Shown piece by piece: positions 23,175-33,257 of a DNA stretch of 64,000 bases. The stretch comes from CAIZWU01 sp942492905 (GTDB lineage Bacteria; Verrucomicrobiota; Verrucomicrobiia; Verrucomicrobiales; V1-33). The stretch covers positions 2,976,001-3,040,000 of the forward strand of contig OW818657.1 in the NCBI GenBank assembly GCA_942492905.1, in the 5' to 3' direction. A program made the translations under genes and the position numbers. Under the pieces are notes generated by a model, which was given only the letters and a program-made list of their open reading frames with translations, was not told the DNA's origin and made no database searches. Numbering within the stretch: position 1 is the stretch's first letter; each line of letters opens with the position of its first letter.

Positions 23175-25607
23175 ATGAAATCATCGCTGCTTCCAAAACT
23201 TCCCGGCCGCCGGATCGTCCTCGCCCTGAGCCTGCTGGGGGCATCGCTGGCCCAGGCCGGCTGGAAAAACAATCCGGAAGCCGTCACCATTGTCGGCCGC
23301 GCCAAGTTGCCTTCGGCCACCACCCTGTATGCCCCCTCGGGCATCGCGGTCAATCCTGCCAGCGGCAAGGTGTTTGTGGTGGATGGCGGGAATCACCGGG
23401 TCCTCCGGTTCAGTTCGGCCGCCGCCCTCGGCAATGGCCAAGCGGCGGAAGCGGTGCTGGGGCAGGTGGATTTCAAAAGCACCGCCTTCGGCCTCAGCGA
23501 CTCCCTCCTGCGCGATCCTGGCAAGGCTGTAGTCGATGCCACCGGCAATCTCTGGCTGTCCGACACTGGCAACTACCGCATCCTGCGCTGGGCCAATGCC
23601 GACACCATTCCCAGCGGCAGTCCTGCCGTGCAGGTGCTGGGCAGCAGCACTTTCACCACCCGGGACACGCCTCTCGGGGCCTCCAGCCTCTACCGGCCGG
23701 GCGGTTTGGTGTTCGACGCTTCCGGCAGTCTGTGGGTGGCGGATGCCTGGAATAACCGGGTGCTGCGTTTTGACAATCCTGCCGCCAAGGGAAACGGCGG
23801 GGCCGCAGACCATGTGGTCGGCCAGCCTGACTTTGTCACCACCACTGCCGGATTGTCCGCCACGCAATTCGATGAGCCCTACGATCTCGCCATCGATGCC
23901 CAGGGACGGCTTTGGGTATCGGATTTTGACAACGCCCGGGTCCTGCGGTTCGACACGCCCTCCGCGCAGATCCTGCCCGCCGCCAACGGCGTGCTTGGCC
24001 AGCCCGATTTCGTCAGCGAGGCCACGGGGTCGGGTCCGGCCCAGGCCAACCGGTTGATCAATCTGGTGGTTTCGCCGGGCGGCAGCCTTTTTGCCAGCGA
24101 TTCCCAAAACTACCGGCTCATGCGTTGGGATGATGCCGCGCTCAAAGCCAATGGGGCTCCCGCCGATGGCGTGCTCGGCCGCAGTTCCCTGTTATCGGAT
24201 GCCGACTACTCCGGTATTGGAGGGACGGTCAGTGAGCCCAGCGATCTGGCCTTGGATGCAGATGGACGCCTGTGGATGGTGCTCAGCCGCACGGAACGTG
24301 TTTTGCATTGGGATGCCGTCCTGACAAAATCCGGCATGGCCGATGCCGACGGTGTGATCGGTGAGCCCACCCTCGTTTCCACCAACGACACCAATTTCGT
24401 TCCTTCGGCCATGCCCCGCGCTCCCCACGCCGGTCTGGAGGATGCCGTCTCCGGCAAGTTCTTCCTCGCCGACGAGGGCCGGGTGCTCCGTTATTCCAGC
24501 CGCGTGGCCGCAGAGACCGGCGCCCCGCCGGAGGCCGTGCTGGGCAAATCCACGGTCAGCCAATACGGAGGCGGCAGCGCCACCGCCACCAACCTCCGCT
24601 CCGCCTGGGGCCTCGCCCTCGATGCCACCGGCCAGCTTTGGGTGAGCGATCCCGAGGGCCACCGGATCGTCGCCTTTGCTGCTGCCGCCACCGCCCCCAC
24701 CGGAGCTCCCATGTCCTTGGTGCTGGGGCAGGCGGATTTCCTCACCTCGGCTTCCGGGCTGGCGGCGGACCGTTTGAATACACCCCGCACCCTCGCCATT
24801 GATGGCAATGGCCACCTCTATGTGGCGGATTATGGGAATCACCGGGTGCTGCGTTTCAATCAGATCGCCACCAAGGCCAGCGGAGCGGCCGCGGAAGCGG
24901 TGATCGGGCAGGAGGATCTGCTAACCGCCAGCACCGCCGCCAATGCCGCGTTGCTGCGGAACCCCAGCGGCCTGTGTTTTGATGCCCAGGGCCGGCTCTG
25001 GGTCGCGGATAAGGGGAAGAACCGCATCGCCCGTTATGACACGCCCCTGACCATGGCCGCCGCGGATCTCCCCTCCGGCACTCTTGGCGGGCTCGCCTCG
25101 CTGAGCGCTTCCGGCATGTCCACGCCGCACAGCGTGGCCATCACCACTTCCGGCCGCCTATGGGTGCTCGATACCGGATTCCAGCGGGTCCTTCGTTATG
25201 AGAACGCCGCCACCAAGGCCAATGGAGCCAATGCCGATGGCGTGATCGGCGCCGCCACCCCTGCCGCCTACACTTCCTACGGCCGCACCCGGAACCGCTT
25301 CCACTCCCCCGAGTGCCTGTTCCTGGATTCCGCGCAGCACCTCTGGGTCGCCGATCCCAACAACGCCCGCGCCCTGAAATTTGAGCCCGTCAATTCCGTT
25401 CAGATCCTGCAAAGCGGATTCAATCCTGCCAATCATTTCGAACTCACCTTCCAGGCCCTCGATCCCGGCACCTATCTCCTCCGCTCCTCCCCCAACCTCG
25501 TGGACTGGGAAGTGGAGGCCACCTTGCAACTCGCCGCCCAGGACACCCGCACCTTTGAAGATGCCAAAGGCGGCTCCCGGCGTTTCTTCCGCATCGAGGA
25601 ACCCTGA
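23175..25607 (+). CDS. Secreted NHL-repeat beta-propeller protein
   Basis: 810 residues with a signal peptide (about 1-28, ending ASLAQAG). The mature chain is built from many NHL-type repeats of ~60-70 residues, each containing text like LYAPSGIAVNPASGKVFVVD, NHRVLRF and GQVDF; the repeated -DxxNHRVLRF- block occurs about ten times. This predicts one or two beta-propellers on the outside of the cell or in the periplasm. The last ~70 residues (NHFELTFQALDPGTYLLRSS) resemble the small beta-sandwich that ends many verrucomicrobial secreted proteins. Probably a binding or scaffold protein; ligand unknown. Confidence 0.88.
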   Translation: MKSSLLPKLPGRRIVLALSLLGASLAQAGWKNNPEAVTIVGRAKLPSATTLYAPSGIAVNPASGKVFVVDGGNHRVLRFSSAAALGNGQAAEAVLGQVDFKSTAFGLSDSLLRDPGKAVVDATGNLWLSDTGNYRILRWANADTIPSGSPAVQVLGSSTFTTRDTPLGASSLYRPGGLVFDASGSLWVADAWNNRVLRFDNPAAKGNGGAADHVVGQPDFVTTTAGLSATQFDEPYDLAIDAQGRLWVSDFDNARVLRFDTPSAQILPAANGVLGQPDFVSEATGSGPAQANRLINLVVSPGGSLFASDSQNYRLMRWDDAALKANGAPADGVLGRSSLLSDADYSGIGGTVSEPSDLALDADGRLWMVLSRTERVLHWDAVLTKSGMADADGVIGEPTLVSTNDTNFVPSAMPRAPHAGLEDAVSGKFFLADEGRVLRYSSRVAAETGAPPEAVLGKSTVSQYGGGSATATNLRSAWGLALDATGQLWVSDPEGHRIVAFAAAATAPTGAPMSLVLGQADFLTSASGLAADRLNTPRTLAIDGNGHLYVADYGNHRVLRFNQIATKASGAAAEAVIGQEDLLTASTAANAALLRNPSGLCFDAQGRLWVADKGKNRIARYDTPLTMAAADLPSGTLGGLASLSASGMSTPHSVAITTSGRLWVLDTGFQRVLRYENAATKANGANADGVIGAATPAAYTSYGRTRNRFHSPECLFLDSAQHLWVADPNNARALKFEPVNSVQILQSGFNPANHFELTFQALDPGTYLLRSSPNLVDWEVEATLQLAAQDTRTFEDAKGGSRRFFRIEEP

Positions 25608-25779
25608 CATTCCGGAGATAGGTCACGGGGGTATCGGTTCAAGGATTTTATCAGGTGGGCGGTATGAGTGCTGGAAGCCGGCCCGCCTTCTTGATGACTG
25701 GAACCCGACGGTTGATTCGAACAGTTCCGCCCGGTTGGAGAACCCTTGATTGCTGGCAATAACCGGAACAGGTCATGCC

Positions 25780-26139
25780 ATGTTGAATCGCCTGACCGGT
25801 TGGCTGCTTTGTTCCCAGGTGGCGTATGTCACCTTGTTTGCGCTGTTGGTGGTGGTGGACAAGCTCAGTGGGGGGAGTGTCTTCCGGGCGACGGTCGGGC
25901 TGCGGAAAGTGCTGCATCTGGAGAACAATCTGGTGAGGCTGTCGGACTATCTCTACTATCCGATGATCTTCACGGTGCCCCTGAATCTGATCCTGATGCT
26001 GGTCTTCTGCGGGACCCTGCTGCGGCAGAAACGGACCCCCGCCCTGGGCGCTGATTTTTTCAGCATTCTCAATGCGCTGTTCCTCTCACCGTGTCTCGTC
26101 GTCTTGCTGATCGTGTTCATTCACTGGGCGGGGAGGTGA
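25780..26139 (+). CDS. Small integral membrane protein, 119 aa
   Basis: ATG 25780, preceded by an AGG at 25770-25772. Three membrane helices: about residues 8-27 (WLLCSQVAYVTLFALLVVVD), 62-81 (PMIFTVPLNLILMLVFCGTLL) and 94-115 (ILNALFLSPCLVVLLIVFIHW). No signature of a known transporter or enzyme. It stands alone between two secreted-protein genes. Function unknown. Confidence 0.55.
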   Translation: MLNRLTGWLLCSQVAYVTLFALLVVVDKLSGGSVFRATVGLRKVLHLENNLVRLSDYLYYPMIFTVPLNLILMLVFCGTLLRQKRTPALGADFFSILNALFLSPCLVVLLIVFIHWAGR

Positions 26140-26317
26140 GGGTTTTTCCAGGGCCCCGGGGGCTCAGCCCAGGGGTGGTTCTGCCTATGAGGTGGGAAAT
26201 CCGGATGTTTTTCCGGACAACAAAGACTGGTCAGGACTGAATTATTATGGGAGAAGAACGGGAGGCCACTCTGTCCGGTAGCGGGCTTGGGGCGGCCCTG
26301 GACGACTTTTTGCAGTC

Positions 26318-28819
26318 ATGGCTTTCTCTCCTCTCCTGAATTCCCCGATGGCCCTCCGGGCTGGCATGGTGCTGCTGGGCTGGGGCAGTGGCAGTGCCCC
26401 GGCAGCGGAGCCGTTGCCACCGGTGCTGAGTCCGGCTGGTGGGTGGGTGCACGCGCCCGCGCTGGCAGAGGTCAGTCACAACAATGCGGAGGGGACGGTT
26501 TTTTATACGATCAATGGACCGGATCCGCGCGATCCTTTTGGAGAGGTGGCCCGGGAAGCCCGGCGGGCTCCGGAGCAGCTCTCCGTGAACCGCCCGATGG
26601 TGGTGCGGGCGAGGGTGCGGGCCGGTGCGGAGTGGAGTCCGCTGGTGGTCACGGCCTACACCGTCGATCAGGATTTTTCGAACCTCCTCTTCACGGAATT
26701 GATGTATCACCCCCGGGATGAAGATGACTGGGCGGAATTCATCGAGTTGAAGAATGCGGGCGGCGTGCCGTTGGACCTGACGGGATTGCAGATCAATTTC
26801 GGGAGTGGGGGCTACCAGCCTTTTGCCCTTTACACCTTTCCGGCAAAAACCATCCTGGCGCCGGGTGGGTTCCACGTCTCCATTGCCCAGCTCCAGGCCT
26901 ACCGTGCCTTGCATCCGGCCGCCCGGGTTGACGGCATCCTCCAGGGAGAGATGAGCAACGACCAGGGAAGCCTCTCCGTCCAGACTGCCGCAGGAGCCTT
27001 GGCCGCGACCTCGTCTTATGACACCGCGGCTCCCTGGCAGGTGGTGCCGGACAATCACGGGTATTTTGCGGAAGACGGCGTGGGTTTCTCGCTGGTGCGC
27101 CGCACTGCCGACTCGCAACTGGATCCGGATGACTATCGCAACTGGCGGGCCAGCGCGCAACGTTATGGCTCTCCGGAGGCGGACGATCCGCCCGCTCCGG
27201 TGCCCCCGGTGTATATCAATGAACTGATGTCGCGGAGCAGTGCTGGCGAGCTGGACTATGTGGAGTTTTACAATCCCAACGCGCAGCCGGTGGATCTGGG
27301 CGGCTGGTGGTTGAGCGATGAACGCAACCAGCCATTCCGTTATGCGATCCCGGCGGGGACGGTGGTTCCGGCGGGGGGATATCTGGTGTTGGACGAGTCC
27401 CAGTATGGGGCGGGAGTGTCATTCAACACGGAAGGGGAACGCTGTTATCTGTTCTCGGGAGACCAGGCGGGAGTCCTGACCGGGTATAGTCATGGCTTCC
27501 AATTCACGGGTGCCGAACGCGGGATGAGTTTTGGGCGCCATCCAGCCAGCGATGGCAGGGAAGATTTCCCTTTGCAAATGGCGCCCACGCCCGGCGCGCC
27601 CAATGCGGGCCCGCGCGTCCCGCCGGTGGTTATCAGCAGGATTCTTTATCGCCCCGCCATGGTGGGGGAGGCGTATGTTGAACTGTATAACACCACAGAG
27701 GCCCCAATCAATCTGTGGGATCCGGGGAACCCTGGATCAACCTGGGCGCTCAGCGATCTCTGGAATTTTCTGGTGCCACTTCCGGGCAATACCGTCATTG
27801 CAGCGAAAGGCCATGTTCTCGTGGTGGGCAGTGATCCGGCAACATTCCGGGTGAGACACCAGGTGCCGGAGGCAGTGCCGATCGTCCGGCTGCAAGGACT
27901 GTCATTCGATTCAGTTGCCCGCTATGGGGTTTCCCTGTTTCAGCCCTCGGGGCTGGCGGCAGGAGCAATCCGTTATGTGGAGGTGGAGCGGGTGCGTTAT
28001 GGCACCGCGGCGCCCTGGCCCGCTGGAGCGGATGCGCCAGGGCATTCCCTGGAGCGGATTCATCCGGAGCGGTATGCCAACGATCCCCAAAACTGGCGGG
28101 AGGCACCGGTGGGACTTCTTCCCGGCCGGCCGATTCGTGGAAACCTGCCGCCGCGGGTGTGGGCGGGGGGGCCGCAGACGCATTTTGCCCGCAGGCTGGT
28201 GACCCTGCCGGGAGTGGTGGCGGACGATCAATATGGGGGAACCGCGCCCACCCTGACATGGTCCCAGGTCAGCGGGCCGGCCGCGATCCAGTTCACCAGC
28301 CCGGGCCAGGCTGCGGCGCAGGCCAGGTTTCCGGCCGCGGGCCAGTATGTGGTCCGGCTGCAGGCGTCCGATGGTTTGTCCGGGGCGGAGGATACGGCCA
28401 CGATCAGTGTGGTGGACGGGGCGTTTGAAGGATGGCGCGGCCTGTATTTCCCCCCCGTGGCCCCCGGTGTTGAGGATCCGGGCAGTCCTGGGGCGGACCC
28501 TGACGGCGATGGACTGCGCAATGATGCGGAATATATTTTCAACTCCGTGCCTACAGTTGCGGGTTCGCCCAATCCCCTGCGCATCACCTATTCCGGGGGA
28601 CGCTGGGAAGCCAGCTGGGAACAACGGACCGGGGCGGCAGACTACAACGTGATCCTGGAAAGCGCGGCCGGGCTGGACGGACCGTGGTTGGCCGATGCGG
28701 AATTCTTCGAACGCGATGAAACCATCCAAGGGGCCCTGACAAAAGTGGAGGTCAGGGAAAAATACCCCGCGCCGGGGCGGGCGGGCGGATTCATCCGGCT
28801 GCGTTATGGGCTGAAATGA
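26318..28819 (+). CDS. Secreted multi-domain lamin-tail protein
   Basis: 833 residues; start ATG 26318, with ATG 26348 an alternative. Signal segment then, in order: a chitobiase-type C-terminal-like domain (NNAEGTVFYTINGPDPR), lamin-tail domains at about 125-250, 285-410 and 430-560 (ELMYHPRDEDDWAEFIELKN, NELMSRSSAGELDYVEFYNPN, ILYRPAMVGEAYVELYNTTE), a PKD/Ig-like part (VADDQYGGTAPTLTWSQVSGP) and a calcium-binding DxDxDG segment (PGADPDGDGLRND). Such proteins are surface or secreted binding proteins in Verrucomicrobia and Planctomycetes; no enzyme active site is visible. Confidence 0.88.
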   Translation: MAFSPLLNSPMALRAGMVLLGWGSGSAPAAEPLPPVLSPAGGWVHAPALAEVSHNNAEGTVFYTINGPDPRDPFGEVAREARRAPEQLSVNRPMVVRARVRAGAEWSPLVVTAYTVDQDFSNLLFTELMYHPRDEDDWAEFIELKNAGGVPLDLTGLQINFGSGGYQPFALYTFPAKTILAPGGFHVSIAQLQAYRALHPAARVDGILQGEMSNDQGSLSVQTAAGALAATSSYDTAAPWQVVPDNHGYFAEDGVGFSLVRRTADSQLDPDDYRNWRASAQRYGSPEADDPPAPVPPVYINELMSRSSAGELDYVEFYNPNAQPVDLGGWWLSDERNQPFRYAIPAGTVVPAGGYLVLDESQYGAGVSFNTEGERCYLFSGDQAGVLTGYSHGFQFTGAERGMSFGRHPASDGREDFPLQMAPTPGAPNAGPRVPPVVISRILYRPAMVGEAYVELYNTTEAPINLWDPGNPGSTWALSDLWNFLVPLPGNTVIAAKGHVLVVGSDPATFRVRHQVPEAVPIVRLQGLSFDSVARYGVSLFQPSGLAAGAIRYVEVERVRYGTAAPWPAGADAPGHSLERIHPERYANDPQNWREAPVGLLPGRPIRGNLPPRVWAGGPQTHFARRLVTLPGVVADDQYGGTAPTLTWSQVSGPAAIQFTSPGQAAAQARFPAAGQYVVRLQASDGLSGAEDTATISVVDGAFEGWRGLYFPPVAPGVEDPGSPGADPDGDGLRNDAEYIFNSVPTVAGSPNPLRITYSGGRWEASWEQRTGAADYNVILESAAGLDGPWLADAEFFERDETIQGALTKVEVREKYPAPGRAGGFIRLRYGLK

Positions 28820-28928
28820 GACGGTCCAGCAGAGGCAGGGTTGCCATCGCCTGCGGGCTGTGCGAAGCAAACGCCCACCGGCTGTTGCTGCCGCCTGACG
28901 GTGGTGCGTTTTTCCACTCAGACCCGAC

Positions 28929-29870
28929 TTGAAAGTGAACTTTATCCTATCGTTTCGGGCCGGTCCCGCTGCCGGGCTGGTGGCGCTGGCCCTGCTGTTC
29001 AAAACCGGTCCCCTGCCGGCGGACGAACCCAAAGCTCCGGCCGGTTGGAAGCCGGTGGCCTCCACCCAGTCGGGTCTGCTGCTGGAACCGCCCCTGGATT
29101 TGTCCTGGTTCACCACCGCAGAATTTGAGATGGTGAGCGCCACGGTGGGGCCGGGGAAGATCCGCAAGGCCTGGACCACGGCGGTGACAGCCCTGCCGCC
29201 CCATCCCCGCCCGGAGGTGAAGGGCCTGACGGAACCGGAGGTGGAGGATTACATGCGGCAGGTGCGCCGGCTGTTTGACGAAGGGGCGGCCAATCCGGTG
29301 TCGGATGTGGGGCTGATCAGCACCCAGGAGGATGTGATCCGCAAACCGATGTATAACCACATCGCCGCTTTCTCCAATGCGGTGGCCCATGTGTATCTCC
29401 TGGTGCAGAAAACCTCAGGGAGCGGGGGGTGGGGATACTTTTCCATCGTGCAGGACCGGACCACCGATCCGCCCACTGATTATTATGCCGAGATCAAAGG
29501 AGAGAGAATCAAGTTCGAGGGCACCAGCTGCTATAAATGTCATTCCTCGGGGCCTCTCGCGATCCACCCGGTGCGCGCCGATCTGGTGAGTGACCCCGCC
29601 CTGGCGGCGGCGCTGAGCCGCCACATGGCGGACCAACCTGTCTCCCGGATGCATTTCCCCCAAGGCGACCCGCCACCCGACTATGGCAAGCCGCTGGCGC
29701 TGGAAGCCTGCACGGAATGCCATGACAAGGGCGGCGACCGGGCGCCGCTCTTCAAGGTGCATGCCCATCCTATCCGGGTGCTGGTGGACTACGGCTACAT
29801 GCCGCCCAAACACCGGCTGACTCCAGAGGAGCTCGCAGAACTCAAGACGTGGCTGGAGGCAAAACCTTGA
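28929..29870 (+). CDS. Exported di-CxxCH cytochrome-like protein
   Basis: 313 residues if TTG 28929 is used; GTG 28935 is also in frame and no ATG fits, so the start is uncertain. The first 30 residues form a signal peptide. Two covalent-haem motifs are present: CYKCH about residue 200 and CTECH about residue 260. The C-terminus (HPIRVLVDYGYMPPKHRLTPEELAELKTWL) has the usual cytochrome-c Met/Pro segment near YMPP, a possible axial ligand. A periplasmic electron-transfer role is likely; no oxidase or dehydrogenase is next to it. Confidence 0.8.
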   Translation: MKVNFILSFRAGPAAGLVALALLFKTGPLPADEPKAPAGWKPVASTQSGLLLEPPLDLSWFTTAEFEMVSATVGPGKIRKAWTTAVTALPPHPRPEVKGLTEPEVEDYMRQVRRLFDEGAANPVSDVGLISTQEDVIRKPMYNHIAAFSNAVAHVYLLVQKTSGSGGWGYFSIVQDRTTDPPTDYYAEIKGERIKFEGTSCYKCHSSGPLAIHPVRADLVSDPALAAALSRHMADQPVSRMHFPQGDPPPDYGKPLALEACTECHDKGGDRAPLFKVHAHPIRVLVDYGYMPPKHRLTPEELAELKTWLEAKP

Positions 29871-29941
29871 ACGGGGAACCCGGATGCGGCTTGTGTTGCC
29901 TGGAGAAGCAGGGATAGATGGCGGGGTATCGGTTTCACTCC

Positions 29942-30730
29942 ATGAATACGACCTCACATAACAGTATCGCCCTGCTGATCGATGCCGATAACGCGCCGGC
30001 AGCTAAGATTGACTTTATCATCTCGGAGCTGGCAGGGCACGGAGTGGTGAATATCCGCCGGGCGTATGGGAACTGGAAGAAACCGGGGCTGGCCGGATGG
30101 GAGAAGGTTTTGCACGAGTATTCAATCCAGCCGATGCAGTCGTTTGATCAGGTGAAGGGGAAAAATGCCACCGACATGGCGCTGGTGATCGATGCCATGG
30201 ATATCCTTTACACGAAAAAGGTGAACACGTTTTGCCTGGTGACGTCGGACTGCGATTTCACGCCGCTGAGCCAGCGGCTGCGGGCGGATGGCAAGGAGGT
30301 CTATGGATTCGGCGGCCGGCAGACGCCGGTGCCCTTCACTGCGAGCTGCAGCCGGTTTTTCTATCTGGATGCCGCGCCCAAACCGGAACCAGTGGAGCGG
30401 GACAAGGAGCCGGGGAAGCCAGTGAAGGAACTGCAGAACGTGAATCTACTGAAGCAGGACACCCGGCTGATGAACATGCTGCGCAGCGCGGTGAAGGCTT
30501 CGGAGGCAGAGGACAACGACGGCTGGGCGAATCTGGGTTCCGTGCGGCACCACCTCAACAACAGTGGGTCCTTGGACCACCGTTCCTATGGATTCAAAAA
30601 ACTCAGTGACCTCTACAAGGCGATCAACCTGTTTGAAGTGAGAATGGAAAAGACGGGCACCGAGTTTGTGCGGATGAAGCGCCCGGCGGTGAAGAAAGCC
30701 GCCGCGAAGCAGATTCCGGGAAACGGATGA
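29942..30730 (+). CDS. NYN-domain protein with C-terminal LOTUS/OST-HTH
   Basis: 262 residues from ATG 29942. Residues 5-145 form a NYN (PIN-like) nuclease domain: LLIDADNAPA with the acidic pair, then KNATDMALVIDAMDILY, and LVTSDCDFTPLSQRLRADGKEVYGFG. The conserved Asp residues in LIDADN, ATDMAL and TSDCDF are the metal-binding set. After a Lys/Pro/Glu linker (150-170), a LOTUS-like winged helix ends the protein (LRSAVKASEAEDNDGWANLGSVRHHL). This pairing is common in bacterial RNA-handling proteins. A Rho-independent terminator follows. Confidence 0.9.
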   Translation: MNTTSHNSIALLIDADNAPAAKIDFIISELAGHGVVNIRRAYGNWKKPGLAGWEKVLHEYSIQPMQSFDQVKGKNATDMALVIDAMDILYTKKVNTFCLVTSDCDFTPLSQRLRADGKEVYGFGGRQTPVPFTASCSRFFYLDAAPKPEPVERDKEPGKPVKELQNVNLLKQDTRLMNMLRSAVKASEAEDNDGWANLGSVRHHLNNSGSLDHRSYGFKKLSDLYKAINLFEVRMEKTGTEFVRMKRPAVKKAAAKQIPGNG

Positions 30731-30749
30731 GGCCTCCGGCACGGGCCTG

Positions 30750-30781
30750 AGCCCCCATTCCGAAAAATGGGGCTTTTTTTA
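30750..30781 (+). terminator. Rho-independent terminator
   Basis: AGCCCCCATT and AATGGGGCT form a stem with one bulged C, followed by TTTTTTTA. It lies 19 bp after the stop of the NYN gene and is the best terminator in the window. Confidence 0.88.
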
Positions 30782-30794
30782 TTTCCCATTCTCC

Positions 30795-33209
30795 GTGAAA
30801 GGATTATGGGAAAAGCTCCCCCCGCCCGTGCCCTTCTCGGACCATCCTCTTCCCGCCCCTCATCCCGGCGCTGCTCTCCCCGAGACTCAGGGGGACCGGC
30901 GCCAGCGTCTTCTCGTGGCGCTGATGGAGAGTGTTTTTGATGGGGTGCTGATCGTCTCCCGCGCCGGAAAGATGATCTATCATAATCAGCTCTTCCTGGA
31001 CATCTGGAATTTTCCCCGGGAAGTGCTTGAATCCCGCTCGGATGCAGCTGCCCTGGAATGGGCCGCGCACCAGACTACCGACCCCGCGGGCTTCCTGGAC
31101 CGTGTCGCGGCCGTCTACCGGAATGCCGGCGACCGGGTGCGCGAAGAGATCACGATGAAGGATGGGCGGGTGTATGAGCGGTGTGGTTCCGCCGTGCGCA
31201 CCGGGGATGGGGATGAACCGTGGATGTGGACCTTCCGCGACATCACCCACCGGAAGCAGAGCGAAACTGCCCTGCAGCGCAGTGAGTTCCGCTACCGCAC
31301 CCTGTTCAATTCCCTGCATCAGGGGTTCTGCATCATCCGCATGATTTTCGATGAGGCCGGGCAACCCTGCGACTATCTCTTTCTGGAGGTCAATCCCACT
31401 TTCCACACCCAGACCGGAATGGAAAATCCGGTGGGCCGCCGCATGCGTGAGTTTGCCCCGGATCATGAGCAGTTCTGGTTCGACCGGTATGGGAACGTGG
31501 CCCTGACGGGGGAGCCGGTCCGTTTCGAACATGGTGCCAAAGGTTTGAACCGATGGTTCGACGTTTATGCCTTCCGCGTGGATGGGACGGATTTCCATAG
31601 TGTGGGGGTCCTGTTTACAGATGTGACCGAGCGCCGCCTTGCTGACGAAAGCCTGCGTGCCAGTGAGCAATTCAACCGTGCGGTGATGGACAGCAGTCCT
31701 GACTGTATCAAGGTGCTGGATGTCGGGGGCCGGCTCCAGTTCATGAATACCGGCGGGCTTTGCCTGATGGAGATTGACGATTTTACCCCGTTTGCGGGCC
31801 AGCCCTGGTGGGAGTTGTGGCAGGTGGAGGACCGGGACATGATCAGGGCAGCGATGGACCAGGCCCTGGAGGGCCAGGCGGCACGTTTCCAAGCCAAGTG
31901 CCCGACCGCCAAAGGCAATGAGAAATGGTGGGACGTCATGATAGCACCTATCCATAAAGGGGTGGACGGAGCGGGCTTGGCCGGACTGATTTCGGTCTCC
32001 CGGGACATCACGGAAAACAAACGGGCGGAGCAGGAACTGCGCCTCGCCAAGGAAGCCGCGGAATCCGCCTCCTCCGCCAAGGACCGGTTCCTCGCCACCC
32101 TGTCACATGAACTGCGGACTCCGTTGAATCCGGTGCTCCTGACGGTTTCTTCGCTGAAAGAGGATCCCAGCTTGCCTGAGGTGTTGCGGGAACAACTCCA
32201 GATGATCGAGCGCAATATCACATTGGAAGCGCGTCTGATTGATGACCTGCTGGACATCAGCCGGGTCTCCTCCGGCAAGCTGCAATTGCGTCCGGAACTC
32301 TGCGACATTCACACCCTGATCAGTCTGGTGGTGGAGATGGTCCATGCCGATGCCTTGGATAAGAAAATCACGGTGAAGCTCGAGCTCGAAGCCACATACC
32401 ATGGCATGATGGGCGACCCGGCCCGGCTGCAGCAGGTCTTTTGGAATCTGCTGCGCAATGCCGTAAAGTTCACGCCCCACGGCGGGACCATCCACGTGCG
32501 GACCCGCGATGCCGGGGATTCCCCAGCCTTGCCCCGGCTCCAGATCGAAGTGCAGGACAGCGGCATCGGTATCGCGCCGGAAGCCCAGCGCTACATTTTC
32601 GAGCCCTTCGAGCAGGAACAGCGTTCGCGCAGTGCCTCGGTGCAGGGGTTGGGGCTCGGTCTGGCCATTGCCCGCGCCATCATGGATTTGCACCAGGGGA
32701 CGCTGGGGGTGGAAAGCGGCGGGCCGGGTCATGGAGCCACTTTCCTCGTGGAGGCGCCCGCAGTCCGTCCCCCGGCGGGAAGGCTATTGCCTAACGATGA
32801 ATCCGTGGTCGTGGAGCAGCCCGCCCCGGAACCCCGGCTGCGCCTCCTGCTGGTGGAAGATCACCAGGCGACCCTTGATGCCCTCACATTTCTCCTGACC
32901 AAGGACGGCCATGCAGTGACTGCCACCACCACTCTCGCGGAAGCCCGTACGGCGGCCGCCGGCCAAACATTTGATGGGCTCATATCCGATGTGGGGCTGC
33001 CGGATGGGACCGGTTTCGAATTGATGGCGGAACTCTCCGCCCGATATGGTCTGCGTGGCATCGTGCTGAGCGGTTATGGTATGGAGGAAGATCTGCGGCG
33101 CTCCCGGGAAGTGGGTTTTGTGGCGCACCTGGTCAAACCGGTCCGGTTTGCGGATCTCCGCCAAACGCTTGGAAAACTCCTCGTGCCGGCCACGCCGCCT
33201 GGCTCTTGA
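30795..33209 (+). CDS. Hybrid sensor histidine kinase, PAS x3-HisKA-HATPase-REC
   Basis: 804 residues if GTG 30795 is the start; ATG 30924 (residue 44, where the first PAS begins) is also possible. Three PAS/PAC domains at about 40-155, 165-285 and 290-415, each ended by a DITHRK, DVTERR or DITENK segment; no membrane helices, so cytoplasmic sensing. HisKA with LSHELRTP (His438), HATPase with NLLRNAVKFTP and GLGLGLAIARAIMD, then a fused receiver with Asp732 in LISDVGLPDGT and KPVRF near the end. Its C-terminal half closely resembles the kinase at 34349-37510, which points toward it. Confidence 0.92.
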   Translation: MKGLWEKLPPPVPFSDHPLPAPHPGAALPETQGDRRQRLLVALMESVFDGVLIVSRAGKMIYHNQLFLDIWNFPREVLESRSDAAALEWAAHQTTDPAGFLDRVAAVYRNAGDRVREEITMKDGRVYERCGSAVRTGDGDEPWMWTFRDITHRKQSETALQRSEFRYRTLFNSLHQGFCIIRMIFDEAGQPCDYLFLEVNPTFHTQTGMENPVGRRMREFAPDHEQFWFDRYGNVALTGEPVRFEHGAKGLNRWFDVYAFRVDGTDFHSVGVLFTDVTERRLADESLRASEQFNRAVMDSSPDCIKVLDVGGRLQFMNTGGLCLMEIDDFTPFAGQPWWELWQVEDRDMIRAAMDQALEGQAARFQAKCPTAKGNEKWWDVMIAPIHKGVDGAGLAGLISVSRDITENKRAEQELRLAKEAAESASSAKDRFLATLSHELRTPLNPVLLTVSSLKEDPSLPEVLREQLQMIERNITLEARLIDDLLDISRVSSGKLQLRPELCDIHTLISLVVEMVHADALDKKITVKLELEATYHGMMGDPARLQQVFWNLLRNAVKFTPHGGTIHVRTRDAGDSPALPRLQIEVQDSGIGIAPEAQRYIFEPFEQEQRSRSASVQGLGLGLAIARAIMDLHQGTLGVESGGPGHGATFLVEAPAVRPPAGRLLPNDESVVVEQPAPEPRLRLLLVEDHQATLDALTFLLTKDGHAVTATTTLAEARTAAAGQTFDGLISDVGLPDGTGFELMAELSARYGLRGIVLSGYGMEEDLRRSREVGFVAHLVKPVRFADLRQTLGKLLVPATPPGS

Positions 33210-33257
33210 GGAGGGCCCGGCTACCGTGCCCCGGACTTGCTGGCAGGGCCGGGGAAC